Of a stretch of 64,000 bases of DNA, positions 1 to 8,847 are shown piece by piece. Source of the DNA: Streptomyces lincolnensis (GTDB taxonomy: Bacteria; Actinomycetota; Actinomycetes; Streptomycetales; Streptomycetaceae); the NCBI RefSeq assembly GCF_021173675.1, contig NZ_JAIHON010000007.1:496001-560000 (forward strand), in the 5' to 3' direction. The position numbers and the translations under genes are program-made. Within the stretch, counting starts at the first letter, position 1. Every line of letters begins with the position of its first letter. Under the pieces are notes generated by a model. That model was given only the letters and a program-made list of their open reading frames with translations. It was not told the DNA's origin and did no database searches.

Positions 1-2079
1 AGGCTGGGAGGTCTGCACCCGGGCGATCAGGAGGGCCACGTCGTCGGAGTTGTCCGGCTGGTGCAGGGTCCGCAGCAGCAGGTCGCAGACCTCCTCCAGC
101 GGGCGGTCGGGGCCGTCGAGGAGGGCCAGGAGGGCGTCGAGGCGTTCGTCGAGGGGGTGCTGGCGGGTCTCGACGAGACCGTCGGTGTAGAGCACGAGCC
201 GGTCGCCGGGCGCCAGGTCGACGGTGGTCGTGGAGAAGGCGACCCCGCCCACGCCCAGCGGGGCGCCGGTGGGCAGGTCGAGCAGCTCGGGCGGGTGGCC
301 GGGGCGCAGGCGGGCCGGGGGCAGGTGCCCGGCGTTGGCGATCCGGCACTGCCCCAGCCGCGGATCGTGGACGGCGTAGACACAGGTGGCGATGGAGTGG
401 TCCAGGCCCTCGGTGATCCGGTCGAGGTGTTCCAGGAGCCTGGCCGGATCGAGGTCGAGGGAGGCCAGAGTGGTCGTCGCGGTGCGCAGTCGGCCCATCG
501 TGGCGGCCGCGTTGATGCCGCTGCCCATCACGTCACCGACGACGAGCGCGGTCTTGCCGCCGTCCAGCGGGATCACGTCGAACCAGTCGCCGCCGACCTC
601 CGCGGTGGCGCCCGCCGGCTGGTAGCGGGAGGCGACCTCCAGGCCGCCGATCACCGGCGGATGGCTCGGCAGCAGGCTGCGCTGGAGGGTGAGGGCGGTG
701 TCGCGGGCGTTCTGGTACCAGCGGGCGTTGTCGATCTGGAGGGCCGCGCGGGAGGCCAGTTCCCGCGCCAGGAGCACGTCGTCCTCGCTGAACGGCACGG
801 GGTTGCGGGTGCGCTTGAGATCGAGGGAGCCGAGCACCTCGCCGCGCGCGATCAGGGGTACGGCCAGATACGAGTGGACGCCCGCCCGCTCCAGCAGCTT
901 CGCCGCCTCGGGGGAGCGGGCGATGCGCGGCAGGTCCTCGGCCTCCACCCGGGCCACCAGCACGGGCTGTCCGCCGCGCACGCACTCGGTGACCAGCCGG
1001 TCGGCGGCGTACCGGGCCACCTCCCCGGGCGGGTCGGCGGCCCGCAGCGCGTCGGGGACGCGGTCCGCCTCGACGGCCAGCGCGCGGATCAGTGCCGCCT
1101 CGGCGGGACCGAGGGTGCTGGGCCTGCCCTGGACCACGGCCTCCAGCAGGTCCACGGCCGCGACGTCGGCGAGTTCCGGCACGGCGACGGCCGCCAGCTC
1201 CCGGGCGGTGCGCTCCAGGTCCAGGGTGGTGCCGATCCGGGTGGTGGCGTCGGCGACGAGGGCCAGCCGCCGCCGGGCGACCTCCGCCTCGACGGCGGCC
1301 CGGTGCTGCTCGGTGACGTCCACCACCGAACCGGCCACGCCCAGCACGGTGCCGAGCGCGTCCTCCAGCCGGTAGAAGGAGATCGTCCAGGCGTGCTCCC
1401 GGTCCGGGTCGGCGGGCGTACGGCCGAAGGTGTGCCGGTCGACGAGCGGTGTGCCGGTGCGCAGCACCTCGCGGGCCGCGGCCTCGACGGCGTCGGCGTC
1501 GATCTGCGGCAGGATCTCGTGGATCGTGCGCCCGACATGGTCCTCGGCCGGGATGCCGTTGATCCGCTCCAGCGCCGGGTTGACGGAGACGTACCGCAGG
1601 TCGGTGTCGAGGACGACCAGCCCGATCGGGGACTGCGCGACCACCCGGGTCGACAGCGCCACGTCCCGCTCCACCCGCCGTACGGTCGACTGGTCGGCGC
1701 ACAGGCCCAGCGCGTACACGTCGCCGTGGTCGTCGAGGAGCCGCATGTTGCGGAACTCCACCAGCCGGGTGCCGCCGTCCTTGCGCCGGATCGGGAACGC
1801 CCCGGCCCAGCCCTGGCCGGTGTCCATGACGTCGGAGAACAGCTTGACGACCAGGTCGACGTGCTGTTCGTGGACCATGATCCGGGCCGCGTACTGTCCG
1901 AGCGCCTCCCGCGCGGGGTAGCCGAACAGCTCCTCGGCCTGCGGGCTCCACAGCACGATGTGCCCCTGCGTGTCCAGGACCACCGAGGCCACGCCGAGCT
2001 CGTCGAGCAGCCCGCTCGGCCGCCCGGGGCCGCGCATCGGCTCGCCGCCCTCCGGCGCGGGAACCCCGGCTGATCTCAT
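1..2079 (-). CDS. PAS/GAF-domain SpoIIE-type PP2C phosphatase (3' end outside window)
   Basis: The frame is open from an ATG at 2079 to base 1, so 693 residues are visible and the stop lies beyond the window edge. Order of domains: two PAS domains (about residues 20-140 and 145-260), a GAF domain (about 270-430) and a C-terminal SpoIIE/PP2C phosphatase domain (about 465 onward). The phosphatase metal motifs are visible as GGDWFDVI and VVGDVMGSG, and the end reads DDVALLIAR, typical of the last PP2C strand. Such proteins are predicted cytosolic sensors that dephosphorylate anti-anti-sigma factors and so modulate stress sigma factors; the partner is not in the window. Only a few residues are probably missing at the C terminus. 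The complementary strand also carries a long open frame here, which is a GC-bias artefact. Confidence 0.9.
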   Translation of the reverse strand, partial: MRSAGVPAPEGGEPMRGPGRPSGLLDELGVASVVLDTQGHIVLWSPQAEELFGYPAREALGQYAARIMVHEQHVDLVVKLFSDVMDTGQGWAGAFPIRRKDGGTRLVEFRNMRLLDDHGDVYALGLCADQSTVRRVERDVALSTRVVAQSPIGLVVLDTDLRYVSVNPALERINGIPAEDHVGRTIHEILPQIDADAVEAAAREVLRTGTPLVDRHTFGRTPADPDREHAWTISFYRLEDALGTVLGVAGSVVDVTEQHRAAVEAEVARRRLALVADATTRIGTTLDLERTARELAAVAVPELADVAAVDLLEAVVQGRPSTLGPAEAALIRALAVEADRVPDALRAADPPGEVARYAADRLVTECVRGGQPVLVARVEAEDLPRIARSPEAAKLLERAGVHSYLAVPLIARGEVLGSLDLKRTRNPVPFSEDDVLLARELASRAALQIDNARWYQNARDTALTLQRSLLPSHPPVIGGLEVASRYQPAGATAEVGGDWFDVIPLDGGKTALVVGDVMGSGINAAATMGRLRTATTTLASLDLDPARLLEHLDRITEGLDHSIATCVYAVHDPRLGQCRIANAGHLPPARLRPGHPPELLDLPTGAPLGVGGVAFSTTTVDLAPGDRLVLYTDGLVETRQHPLDERLDALLALLDGPDRPLEEVCDLLLRTLHQPDNSDDVALLIARVQTSQP

Positions 2080-2348
2080 GCCACGCACCGCCTTCGCCGC
2101 TCTCACGGCACGTCGTTCCCCCCCCGTGCCGACTCCCCTTGTTCTACCGCGTTCAACCGGCTCTGCGACGCCGCCGTCCGCATCTTCCACCATCTCCTGA
2201 CACGGCGGCGGCCGTCCGGGAAAGTCACGGCGCGAGCCTGTGATCCCGCCGACAGCCACCGTTCCTCTGATTGGTCTGTACATGACCACTTCGGGCGGTC
2301 AGACTGTCCGCCGGACCCGCCCCCACCCCCCCCAGAGGAGACGCCTCC

Positions 2349-3221
2349 ATGCCCCTGCGCGCCCGACGCCGCCGTACGGTCCTCGCCGTCCTCGCCCCGC
2401 TCACGGCCGCCGCCCTGCTGACCTCGGCGCCGCCCGCCTCCGCCGCCGACACCTGGACCGAGGCCGGCTCCGACCGCGCCGACGCCCTCACCGAGAGCCA
2501 GGGCCTGACCTCGGTCGAGGTCCCGGCGGGAGCCGCCAACAGGTACACCGGCATCGGCACCATCCCCGTCGGCGTGAGCAGCCGGGGCTGGAACCACATC
2601 GGCGACCCGGACGCCTCCTACGACGGCCACTACATCGAGCCCTACCAGCGCGACGACGGCACGACGAAGATGTTCCGCGTGCAGTCGCCGGGCGGGACCT
2701 GGTCCGAGTACGTCCACACCCTCGGCCCGGGCGAGGCCCGGAACAACTCCTGGGTCGCCGTCGCCCCCGCCGGACAGTGGATGCTCGCCGGCGAGTACGG
2801 CACCATGAGTCGGCTGCTGGTCTTCCCCACCCCGGGCGTGAACCCGGGCACCTCGCCGTCGGCGAACCTCCCGCAGGTGTCCACGGTCCGCCTCGACCAC
2901 GCCGTACGCGACGTCCAGGGCTGCGACTTCGTCACCGCGACCCAGCTGCTGTGCTCCTCCGACGACCCGGCGGGCACGCTCTTCGGCCTCACCAAGCCGC
3001 TGCTGCGGATCGACCTCTCCGCCGAACCGAACGGCACGGCCGACGTCACGGGCCACGTCACCGCCCTGCGCCAACTCCCGCTGCGCAGCTCCTGTTCCGG
3101 CACCTTCGAGGCGGAGGGCATCGACTACGACCGGCGCACCGGCACCCTGCGGGTCATCGTCCTGTCGCCGGGCTTCTGCGTCCTGACGGACAGCAAGACG
3201 TATCGCTTCACCCGGAGTTGA
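2349..3221 (+). CDS. secreted hypothetical protein
   Basis: 290 residues. The N terminus has an arginine-rich n-region, a hydrophobic core and an Ala-x-Ala cleavage site near residue 32 (PPASAAD), a Sec or twin-arginine-like signal peptide. The mature part has no domain I recognise; it contains four cysteines that could form disulfides (for example GCDF, LLCSS, SSCSG, GFCVL) and looks beta-rich. A GAGGAG ribosome binding site sits about 8 bases before the ATG. It stands alone, divergent from the phosphatase gene, with 269 bases between them that hold a short GGTC/GACC inverted repeat but no clear operator. Secretion is well supported; function is unknown. Confidence 0.75.
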   Translation: MPLRARRRRTVLAVLAPLTAAALLTSAPPASAADTWTEAGSDRADALTESQGLTSVEVPAGAANRYTGIGTIPVGVSSRGWNHIGDPDASYDGHYIEPYQRDDGTTKMFRVQSPGGTWSEYVHTLGPGEARNNSWVAVAPAGQWMLAGEYGTMSRLLVFPTPGVNPGTSPSANLPQVSTVRLDHAVRDVQGCDFVTATQLLCSSDDPAGTLFGLTKPLLRIDLSAEPNGTADVTGHVTALRQLPLRSSCSGTFEAEGIDYDRRTGTLRVIVLSPGFCVLTDSKTYRFTRS

Positions 3222-3433
3222 GGGAGACCCCGCTCGTCGGCGGACGGGCCGGCCGGGGGCGGCCGGTCCGGATCGCCGGGCCCGAAATGAGTGTTGTCAC
3301 CGATGGTGGGCCCGACCCCCGGGGTGCGACGGTGGCAGGGAGACCTGGACCCCCTGCCGACGAAGGAGACACCGCATCCACCCCCGTGAAGTCCTGTACG
3401 TCCTGGCCCCGACGCGGTCGAAGGCGGTGACCC

Positions 3434-4708
3434 GTGGGACACGCTGACACCCTGCTCGCCATGGGCGGCGCCTTCCTGGCCGCCGCGTTCCTCGCCCGCC
3501 TCGGCGGCCGGATCGGGCTGCCGACGATCCCGTTGTTCATGCTCGCCGGCATCCTGCTCGGCCCGCACACCCCGGGCCTGGTACTGGTCGAGGACGCACA
3601 TGACTTCGAGATGCTCTCCGCGCTCGGGCTGGTGCTGCTGCTGTTCTACCTGGGCCTGGAGTTCCATCTCGACGACCTCAGGAGCGGCGGCCGGCGCCTG
3701 GCCGCGGCGGGCGGGGTGTATCTGCTCCTGAACGTCGGCGCGGGCCTCGGCTTCGGCTTCGCCCTGGGCTGGGGAGCGCGCGAGGCGCTGGTCCTCGCCG
3801 GTGTCCTCGGCATCTCCTCGTCCGCCATCGTCACCAAGATCCTCATCGACCTGGGGCGCATCGGCCGCCCGGAGACCCGGCTGATCCTGGGCGTGATCGT
3901 GGTCGAGGACATCTTCCTGGCGCTGTATCTCGCGGCCCTGCAACCGGTCATCAGCGGGGCGCAGGGCGCCGGGGAGGTGCTCCTTCAGGCGGGCAAGGCG
4001 TTCGGGTTCCTGCTGGTGCTGGCCGCCGCGGCCCGCTACGGCACCCGCTGGATCGGCCGGCTGATCCAGGTCCGTGACAACGAACTGCTGGTCATCAGCT
4101 TCCTGGGCGCAGCGGTCCTGGTCGCCGGTGTCTCCGAGGTCCTCGGTGTGGCCGACGCGATCGGCGCCTTCATGGTGGGGCTGATCCTGGGCGGCACCCC
4201 GTCCGGGCCGCGCATCCGTGAGCTGGTGCACCCGCTGCGCGACGCCTTCGCGGCGATCTTCTTCTTCGCGTTCGGGCTGGCCATCGACCCCGGCGTCGTG
4301 GCCTCCGTCGCCGGACCCGTCGCCGTCGCGGCCGCTCTGACGATCGTCATGAACGTGGCCGCTGGGCTGCTCGTCGCCCGCCTGTACGGCTACGGCGCCG
4401 AGCCCGCCGCCGACATCGCCACGACCCTCCTGGCCCGCGGGGAGTTCGCGCTGATCCTCGCCGCCATGGCCACCAGCGCGGGGCTCGACGGGCGCCTCGC
4501 CCCGTTCATCGCGGGCTACGTCCTGGTCCTCGCCGTCCTCGGTCCCGTCGCCGCCGGGCGCGCGCACCTGCTGGCCCGCGCCCTGCGCTCCGGGCGGTCC
4601 AGGCTCTCCCGCCGGGGCCCCACGGCCACGCCCACGCCCGCGGTGGAACCGGAGGGCGACTCCCCGCGTGCGCCGGCCCCGCCCGTGCCGGTGGAGGCGG
4701 ACCGCTAG
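3434..4708 (+). CDS. cation:proton antiporter, CPA2 (Kef/NapA) family
   Basis: 424 residues from a GTG start, almost entirely hydrophobic with about 12 predicted membrane spans, then a short charged C-terminal tail rich in Pro, Thr and Ala. Family signatures include GILLGPHTPG in the second span region, the GISSSAIVTKIL segment and the late TTLLARGEFALILAAMA helix, all characteristic of CPA2 Na+/H+ or K+/H+ exchangers. The protein ends after the membrane domain, so the usual TrkA-N/RCK regulatory domains are absent; no TrkA-C subunit gene is seen upstream either. It probably exchanges K+ or Na+ for protons at the plasma membrane, but the ion cannot be read from the sequence. Confidence 0.88.
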   Translation: MGHADTLLAMGGAFLAAAFLARLGGRIGLPTIPLFMLAGILLGPHTPGLVLVEDAHDFEMLSALGLVLLLFYLGLEFHLDDLRSGGRRLAAAGGVYLLLNVGAGLGFGFALGWGAREALVLAGVLGISSSAIVTKILIDLGRIGRPETRLILGVIVVEDIFLALYLAALQPVISGAQGAGEVLLQAGKAFGFLLVLAAAARYGTRWIGRLIQVRDNELLVISFLGAAVLVAGVSEVLGVADAIGAFMVGLILGGTPSGPRIRELVHPLRDAFAAIFFFAFGLAIDPGVVASVAGPVAVAAALTIVMNVAAGLLVARLYGYGAEPAADIATTLLARGEFALILAAMATSAGLDGRLAPFIAGYVLVLAVLGPVAAGRAHLLARALRSGRSRLSRRGPTATPTPAVEPEGDSPRAPAPPVPVEADR

Positions 4709-4842
4709 GGAGGTTGTGAGCCTGTGAGCTCGTGCCCCGGCGCCGCCGGTGCACGGCGGCACGCGTCACGCGCCGTCCGTACGGGCAGCATCAGAAGGGC
4801 GACGGAAAGTGAGCGGCACGGACGTCGCGGAGAGGTGGAGCT

Positions 4843-5151
4843 GTGGCCCGGTCCGACGACGAACGCCTGCTCGATCTCGAAGCACACCTGGCACGCGAGG
4901 ACCCCCGGTTCGCCGCCGCGTTCAGGTCCGGCCGCCCGGCCCGCCCCCGCGAGTACCGGCGCACCGGCGCCTGGTGGACGCTGGCCGTCGCCGTGGTCGT
5001 CCTGACGACCGGCGTGGTGCTGTCCGACGGGCTGCTGATCGCCACGGGTCTGGTGCTCTGCGGTGTGGCCGTGGAGCTGCTGGACCCGCACCGCGGGTGC
5101 CGGGGCCCCTGCGAGGGGCAGCGGGGATCCGCGCAGGGGCCCTGCGGGTGA
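4843..5151 (+). CDS. DUF3040 small membrane protein
   Basis: 102 residues from a GTG start preceded by GGAGAGGTGGAG. It has the DUF3040 plan: a charged N-terminal helix (LLDLEAHLAREDPRFAAAF) followed by two adjacent membrane helices (about residues 47-62 and 64-82). These proteins are common in actinomycetes and have no established function. The C terminus ends in a Gly/Cys-rich tail (HRGCRGPCEGQRGSAQGPCG) that is unusual for the family and runs into a direct repeat containing the stop codon. Downstream of the antiporter in the same direction, with 134 bases between. Confidence 0.75.
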   Translation: MARSDDERLLDLEAHLAREDPRFAAAFRSGRPARPREYRRTGAWWTLAVAVVVLTTGVVLSDGLLIATGLVLCGVAVELLDPHRGCRGPCEGQRGSAQGPCG

Positions 5152-5185
5152 CCTCCGGCCGGTGGCTCGCGGGTGACCTCCGGCC
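5144..5185. repeat. 17-bp direct repeat, period 25
   Basis: GCGGGTGACCTCCGGCC occurs at 5144-5160 and again at 5169-5185, with a third partial copy (GCGGGTG) near 5193. The first copy includes the stop codon of the DUF3040 gene. Confidence 0.7.
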
Positions 5186-5293
5186 AGGGCCTGCGGGTGT
5201 CCGGGCACCGGTGTCGCAGCCGGCCGGTGCCGGTACGCCCGAAGGGGTGACCGCGCGACGCCGGAAGAGACGGCCGCAGACGGCTGCAGACGA

Positions 5294-5512
5294 CTACGCC
5301 GTCCCGTTCCAGTCGTAGGGGCCGCCGCCCCGCCACTCGATGAGATGGGGATCGTCGACGGCGGTGTCCTCGGCGGGCAGGCCCGCCTGATGCACCAGCT
5401 CCAGCACGTCGAAGAAGTTGTACGCGATGCCCGCGCGCTCACCGCGGACCATCACCTGCCGCCCGCCGTCCGGCGCGGGGGCGAGCACGACCACGGGCGG
5501 ATCCTCGTCCAT
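5294..5512 (-). CDS. small conserved-type hypothetical protein
   Basis: 72 residues, acidic (starts MDEDPPVVVLAPAPDGG, ends GGGPYDWNGTA). The reading frame has actinomycete codon use and a compact alpha/beta pattern; small proteins of this look recur in Streptomyces but I cannot name a domain. It runs opposite to its two neighbours. The ATG at 5512 lies within a region with no strong ribosome binding site (a weak GGTGCT), so the start is tentative. Confidence 0.55.
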   Translation of the reverse strand: MDEDPPVVVLAPAPDGGRQVMVRGERAGIAYNFFDVLELVHQAGLPAEDTAVDDPHLIEWRGGGPYDWNGTA

Positions 5513-5655
5513 AGCACCACCATGCGCCGTGACGGCCCGCCACGCAGCTCTTCCCGCCGGTAGTGCTCCGCCCGAGGCGGTGCTTTTCTGGGGAGGGAGG
5601 CGGTTTCGCGGCGTGTCCGTGGTACCGCGCCGCGGCCACGAGAGGAGCGCTCACG

Positions 5656-6027
5656 ATGGACGGTCAGCGACCGCACCCGGAATCCGTCTCGGTGGAGATC
5701 AGCGGATGCAGCAAGGACGACGCCCGGATCGTGTTCGACGCCCTGTGTTCATGCTTCGAGTCCGACCGGTGCGCCGAGGACGTACCCGAGGAACTGTCCA
5801 CCACGCGCCCCACCGTGTGGCTCGGCACGTTCGACGTCGCCGAGGCGCACGAGGGCACCGGCCCCGCCGGCCGGCTGTCGTCCTCCGTCATCGCCGACGT
5901 ACAGGGCGGCTACTGGGCGATCGACCGGTTCCGCACCACGCTGGACTCCCTGTTCTCCGTGCACGACCTGTCGACGGCCTCGGGGGACCAGGAAAAGGAA
6001 CTGCACGTACGGCTCGAAAGCAGGTGA
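5656..6027 (+). CDS. hypothetical protein
   Basis: 123 residues from the ATG at 5656, chosen because AGAGGAG lies 9 bases upstream; the frame stays open further upstream but without a better start. The protein has a ferredoxin-like alternation (VSVEISGCSKDDARIVFDAL, then WLGTFDVAE, then SSVIADVQGG), no signal peptide and no membrane segment. No family recognised. It is followed immediately by three perfect 14-bp tandem repeats and then by the palindrome of the fadH promoter. Confidence 0.6.
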   Translation: MDGQRPHPESVSVEISGCSKDDARIVFDALCSCFESDRCAEDVPEELSTTRPTVWLGTFDVAEAHEGTGPAGRLSSSVIADVQGGYWAIDRFRTTLDSLFSVHDLSTASGDQEKELHVRLESR

Positions 6028-6031
6028 GGGA

Positions 6032-6073
6032 GCGGAAAGGGAGCGGCGGAAAGGGAGCGGCGGAAAGGGAGCG
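6032..6073 (+). repeat. three perfect tandem copies of a 14-mer
   Basis: GCGGAAAGGGAGCG is present three times without a mismatch (6032-6045, 6046-6059, 6060-6073), starting four bases after the stop codon of the upstream gene. The strand is purine-only apart from the cytosines, so it may be slippage-prone; it does not look like a terminator. Confidence 0.9.
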
Positions 6074-6108
6074 GTAAGGGCAGGCTGAGTGGCAGGCATC
6101 ACCCCTCC

Positions 6109-6136
6109 AGCCTTATGCAACTAGTTGCATAAGGCT
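6109..6136. promoter_or_regulatory. perfect 28-bp palindrome, probable operator
   Basis: A perfect palindrome with no spacer, core ATGCAACTAGTTGCAT, centred at 6122.5, 52 bases before the fadH start. It is AT-rich in an otherwise GC-rich setting and its ATGCAAC half-site resembles operators of PadR/MarR-type winged-helix repressors. A PadR gene lies immediately downstream of fadH, so that protein is the natural candidate to bind here. A weak -10-like element overlaps it. Confidence 0.7.
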
Positions 6137-6187
6137 TGCGCGGTCCTCTACAACAAGAGGACGACACCGCCGTGCACGGAGGGCCCG

Positions 6188-8203
6188 ATGAGCCGCTACC
6201 CCCATCTGCTGACCCCGCTCGACCTGGGCTTCACCACCCTGCCCAACCGCGTCCTCATGGGCTCGATGCACGTCGGCCTGGAGGAGGCCGAGCGGGGCTT
6301 CGAGCGGATGGCGGCGTTCTACGCGGCCCGGGCGCGCGGGGGAGTGGGGCTGATCGTCACCGGCGGCATCGCGCCCAACGACGAAGGGCGGCCCTATGAG
6401 GGCGGCGCCCGGCTCACCACCGACGCGGAGGCCGAGCAGCACCGGACGGTCACCGACGCCGTGCACCGCGAGGGCGGCCGGATCGCGATGCAGATCCTGC
6501 ACTTCGGCCGCTACGCCTACCACCGCGACCTCGTCGCCCCGAGCCCGCTCCAGGCCCCCATCAGCCCCTTCCCGCCCCGCGAGCTCACCGACGCCGACGT
6601 CGAACGCACCATCGACGACTACGTCCGCGCCGCCCGCCTGGCACGGCAGGCCGGCTACGACGGCGTCGAGATCATGGGCTCCGAGGGCTACCTCATCAAC
6701 GAGTTCATCGCCGTCCAGACCAACCACCGCACCGACCGCTGGGGCGGCTCCTACGAGAACCGCATGCGCTTCCCCGTCGAGATCGTCCGCCGGGTGCGCG
6801 AGGCCGTCGGCGAGGACTTCATCATCGTCTACCGGCTGTCCATGCTGGACCTCGTCCCCGGCGGCTCGACCCTCGACGAGGTGATCCTCCTCGCCAAGGC
6901 CGTCGAGGCGGCCGGCGCGACGATCATCAACACCGGCATCGGCTGGCACGAGGCCCGTATCCCCACCATCGCCACCTCGGTCCCGCGCGGCGCCTACACC
7001 TGGGTGACCAAGCGGCTGATGGGCGAGGTGTCCGTGCCGCTGGTCACCACCAACCGCATCAACACCCCGGAAGTCGCCGAGGAGTTGCTCGCCGACGGCT
7101 GCGCGGACATGGTCTCCGTGGCCCGCCCGATGCTCGCCGACCCGGAGTTCGTGAACAAGGCGGCGGCCGGCACGCCCGAGGCCATCAACACCTGCATCGG
7201 CTGCAACCAGGCCTGCCTGGACCACACCTTCAGCGGCAAGATCACCTCCTGCCTGGTCAACCCGCGCGCCTGCCACGAGACCGAGCTGGTGCTCTCCCCG
7301 ACCCGGCTGCGCAAACGCGTGGCGGTCGTGGGCGCGGGCCCGGCGGGCCTCGCCTGTGCCGTCACCGCCGCCGAACGCGGCCACGAGGTAACCCTGTTCG
7401 ACGCCGCGAGCGAGGTCGGCGGACAGCTCAACGTCGCCCGCAAGGTCCCCGGCAAGCAGGAGTTCGACGAGACCCTGCGCTACTTCCGCCACCAGCTCGA
7501 CACCCACGGCGTGGACGTCCGCCTGAACACCTGGGTGGCCGCCGCCGACCTGTCCGGCTACGACGAGGTGGTCGTCGCCACCGGCGTGGTCCCCCGCGTC
7601 CCCGACATCCCCGGCATCGACCACCCGAGCGTCGTCGGATACCTCGACGTCCTGCGCGACGGCGCCCCCGTCGGGGACCGGGTCGCCGTCCTCGGCGCGG
7701 GCGGCATCGGCTTCGACGTCGCCGAGTACCTCACCGACGGCGGCGACAAGGCGAGCGAGAACCCCGAGACGTACTTCCGCCAGTGGGGCGTCGACATGGA
7801 CTACACCGCGCCCGGCGGCCTCACCGCCCCCGAGCGGCCCGCCCCGCCGCGCACCGTCCACCTGCTCCAGCGCAAGACCACCAAGGTCGGCGCGGGCCTC
7901 GGCAAGACCACCGGCTGGATCCACCGCACCGAGCTCAAGCACCGCGGCGTGACCATGGTCCCGGGCGTGCGCTACGACCGTGTCGACGACGCCGGCCTGC
8001 ATGTCACCGTCGGCGACGACAGCACCGTCCTGGAGGTCGACACCGTCGTGCTGTGCACCGGCCAGGAGCCGCGGCGGGATCTGTACGACGAGCTGGTCGC
8101 CGCGGGCGTGAGCGCGCACCTGGTCGGGGGCGCCGACGTCGCCGCCGAACTGGACGCCAAGCGCGCCATCAAGCAGGGCACCGAGGTCGCGGCCGCCCTT
8201 TAG
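6188..8203 (+). CDS. fadH: NADPH-dependent 2,4-dienoyl-CoA reductase
   Basis: 671 residues, almost the same length as E. coli FadH. N-terminal old-yellow-enzyme FMN barrel with the catalytic Tyr in GSEGYLINEF and His in GWHEARIPT; a 4Fe-4S cluster motif C-x2-C-x3-C-x11-C (CIGCNQAC then SCLVNPRAC); then a FAD domain with GAGPAGLACA and an NADPH domain with GAGGIGFD. It reduces 2,4-dienoyl-CoA during beta-oxidation of unsaturated fatty acids. The ATG at 6188 is preferred to a TTG at 6125 because GGAGG lies 6 bases upstream and the TTG falls within the palindrome. Probably controlled from that palindrome and co-transcribed with the PadR gene. Confidence 0.95.
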   Translation: MSRYPHLLTPLDLGFTTLPNRVLMGSMHVGLEEAERGFERMAAFYAARARGGVGLIVTGGIAPNDEGRPYEGGARLTTDAEAEQHRTVTDAVHREGGRIAMQILHFGRYAYHRDLVAPSPLQAPISPFPPRELTDADVERTIDDYVRAARLARQAGYDGVEIMGSEGYLINEFIAVQTNHRTDRWGGSYENRMRFPVEIVRRVREAVGEDFIIVYRLSMLDLVPGGSTLDEVILLAKAVEAAGATIINTGIGWHEARIPTIATSVPRGAYTWVTKRLMGEVSVPLVTTNRINTPEVAEELLADGCADMVSVARPMLADPEFVNKAAAGTPEAINTCIGCNQACLDHTFSGKITSCLVNPRACHETELVLSPTRLRKRVAVVGAGPAGLACAVTAAERGHEVTLFDAASEVGGQLNVARKVPGKQEFDETLRYFRHQLDTHGVDVRLNTWVAAADLSGYDEVVVATGVVPRVPDIPGIDHPSVVGYLDVLRDGAPVGDRVAVLGAGGIGFDVAEYLTDGGDKASENPETYFRQWGVDMDYTAPGGLTAPERPAPPRTVHLLQRKTTKVGAGLGKTTGWIHRTELKHRGVTMVPGVRYDRVDDAGLHVTVGDDSTVLEVDTVVLCTGQEPRRDLYDELVAAGVSAHLVGGADVAAELDAKRAIKQGTEVAAAL

Positions 8204-8256
8204 AACCTGCCCTCAGGACGCCCGTCCTCGCGGTGACCCGTCCCTAGGATGACCTC

Positions 8257-8808
8257 ATGTCACTCCCGCACGCGATCCTCACCGCCCTCATGGAGAAGCC
8301 GTCCTCGGGGCTGGAGCTGACCCGCCGCTTCGACCGCTCGATCGGCTACTTCTGGTCGGCGACGCATCAGCAGATCTATCGCGAGCTGGGAAAACTGGAG
8401 GCGGACGGCTTCATCCGCACCCTTCCGACGGAGCAGCCGGCGCGCGGGCAGAAGAAGAGCTACGAGGTCCTGCCCGCGGGCCGCGCCGAACTGGCCCGCT
8501 GGAGCGCCGCCTCACAGGACCCCAAGCCGATGCGGGACGTACTGCTGCTGCGGCTGCGGGCGGCGGCCGTGGTGGGCACCGCCGGCATCGAGGACGACCT
8601 GCGCCGCCATCTCGACCTGCACCGGCGGCAGTTGGCCGAGTACGAGGAGATCGAGCAGCGTGACTTCCCGCCCGGCAAGGAAGGCCCCGAGGATCGTCTG
8701 CGGCACCTCGTGCTCCAGGCGGGCATCGATCTGGAGACCTTCTGGACGCGGTGGCTGACCCGCGCCCTGGAGGAGTTCGCCGACCTGCCCACGGAGCGAA
8801 ACCGGTAG
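8257..8808 (+). CDS. PadR-family transcriptional regulator
   Basis: 183 residues. N-terminal winged helix typical of PadR (ILTALMEKPSSGLELTRRF, then QQIYRELGKLEADGFI), followed by a C-terminal alpha-helical dimerisation domain of the longer PadR subfamily (Vir_act_alpha_C type, about residues 95-175). It begins 53 bases after fadH in the same direction, and probably represses fadH and itself from the palindrome upstream of fadH. The inducer is unknown; a fatty acyl-CoA or phenolic ligand would fit the family. Confidence 0.88.
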   Translation: MSLPHAILTALMEKPSSGLELTRRFDRSIGYFWSATHQQIYRELGKLEADGFIRTLPTEQPARGQKKSYEVLPAGRAELARWSAASQDPKPMRDVLLLRLRAAAVVGTAGIEDDLRRHLDLHRRQLAEYEEIEQRDFPPGKEGPEDRLRHLVLQAGIDLETFWTRWLTRALEEFADLPTERNR

Positions 8809-8847
8809 GACAGGACGGCGTCGGGGCCGTCGGGGAGACGGCCCGTG

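Noticed and set aside
61..2073. Long plus-strand open frame of 670 codons
   Set aside because: It is antisense to the PP2C phosphatase gene, has no domain and reflects third-position GC bias.
3222..3433. A remnant of a TrkA-C regulatory subunit before the antiporter
   Set aside because: A short stretch reads EVLYVLAP, but nothing around it supports the domain.
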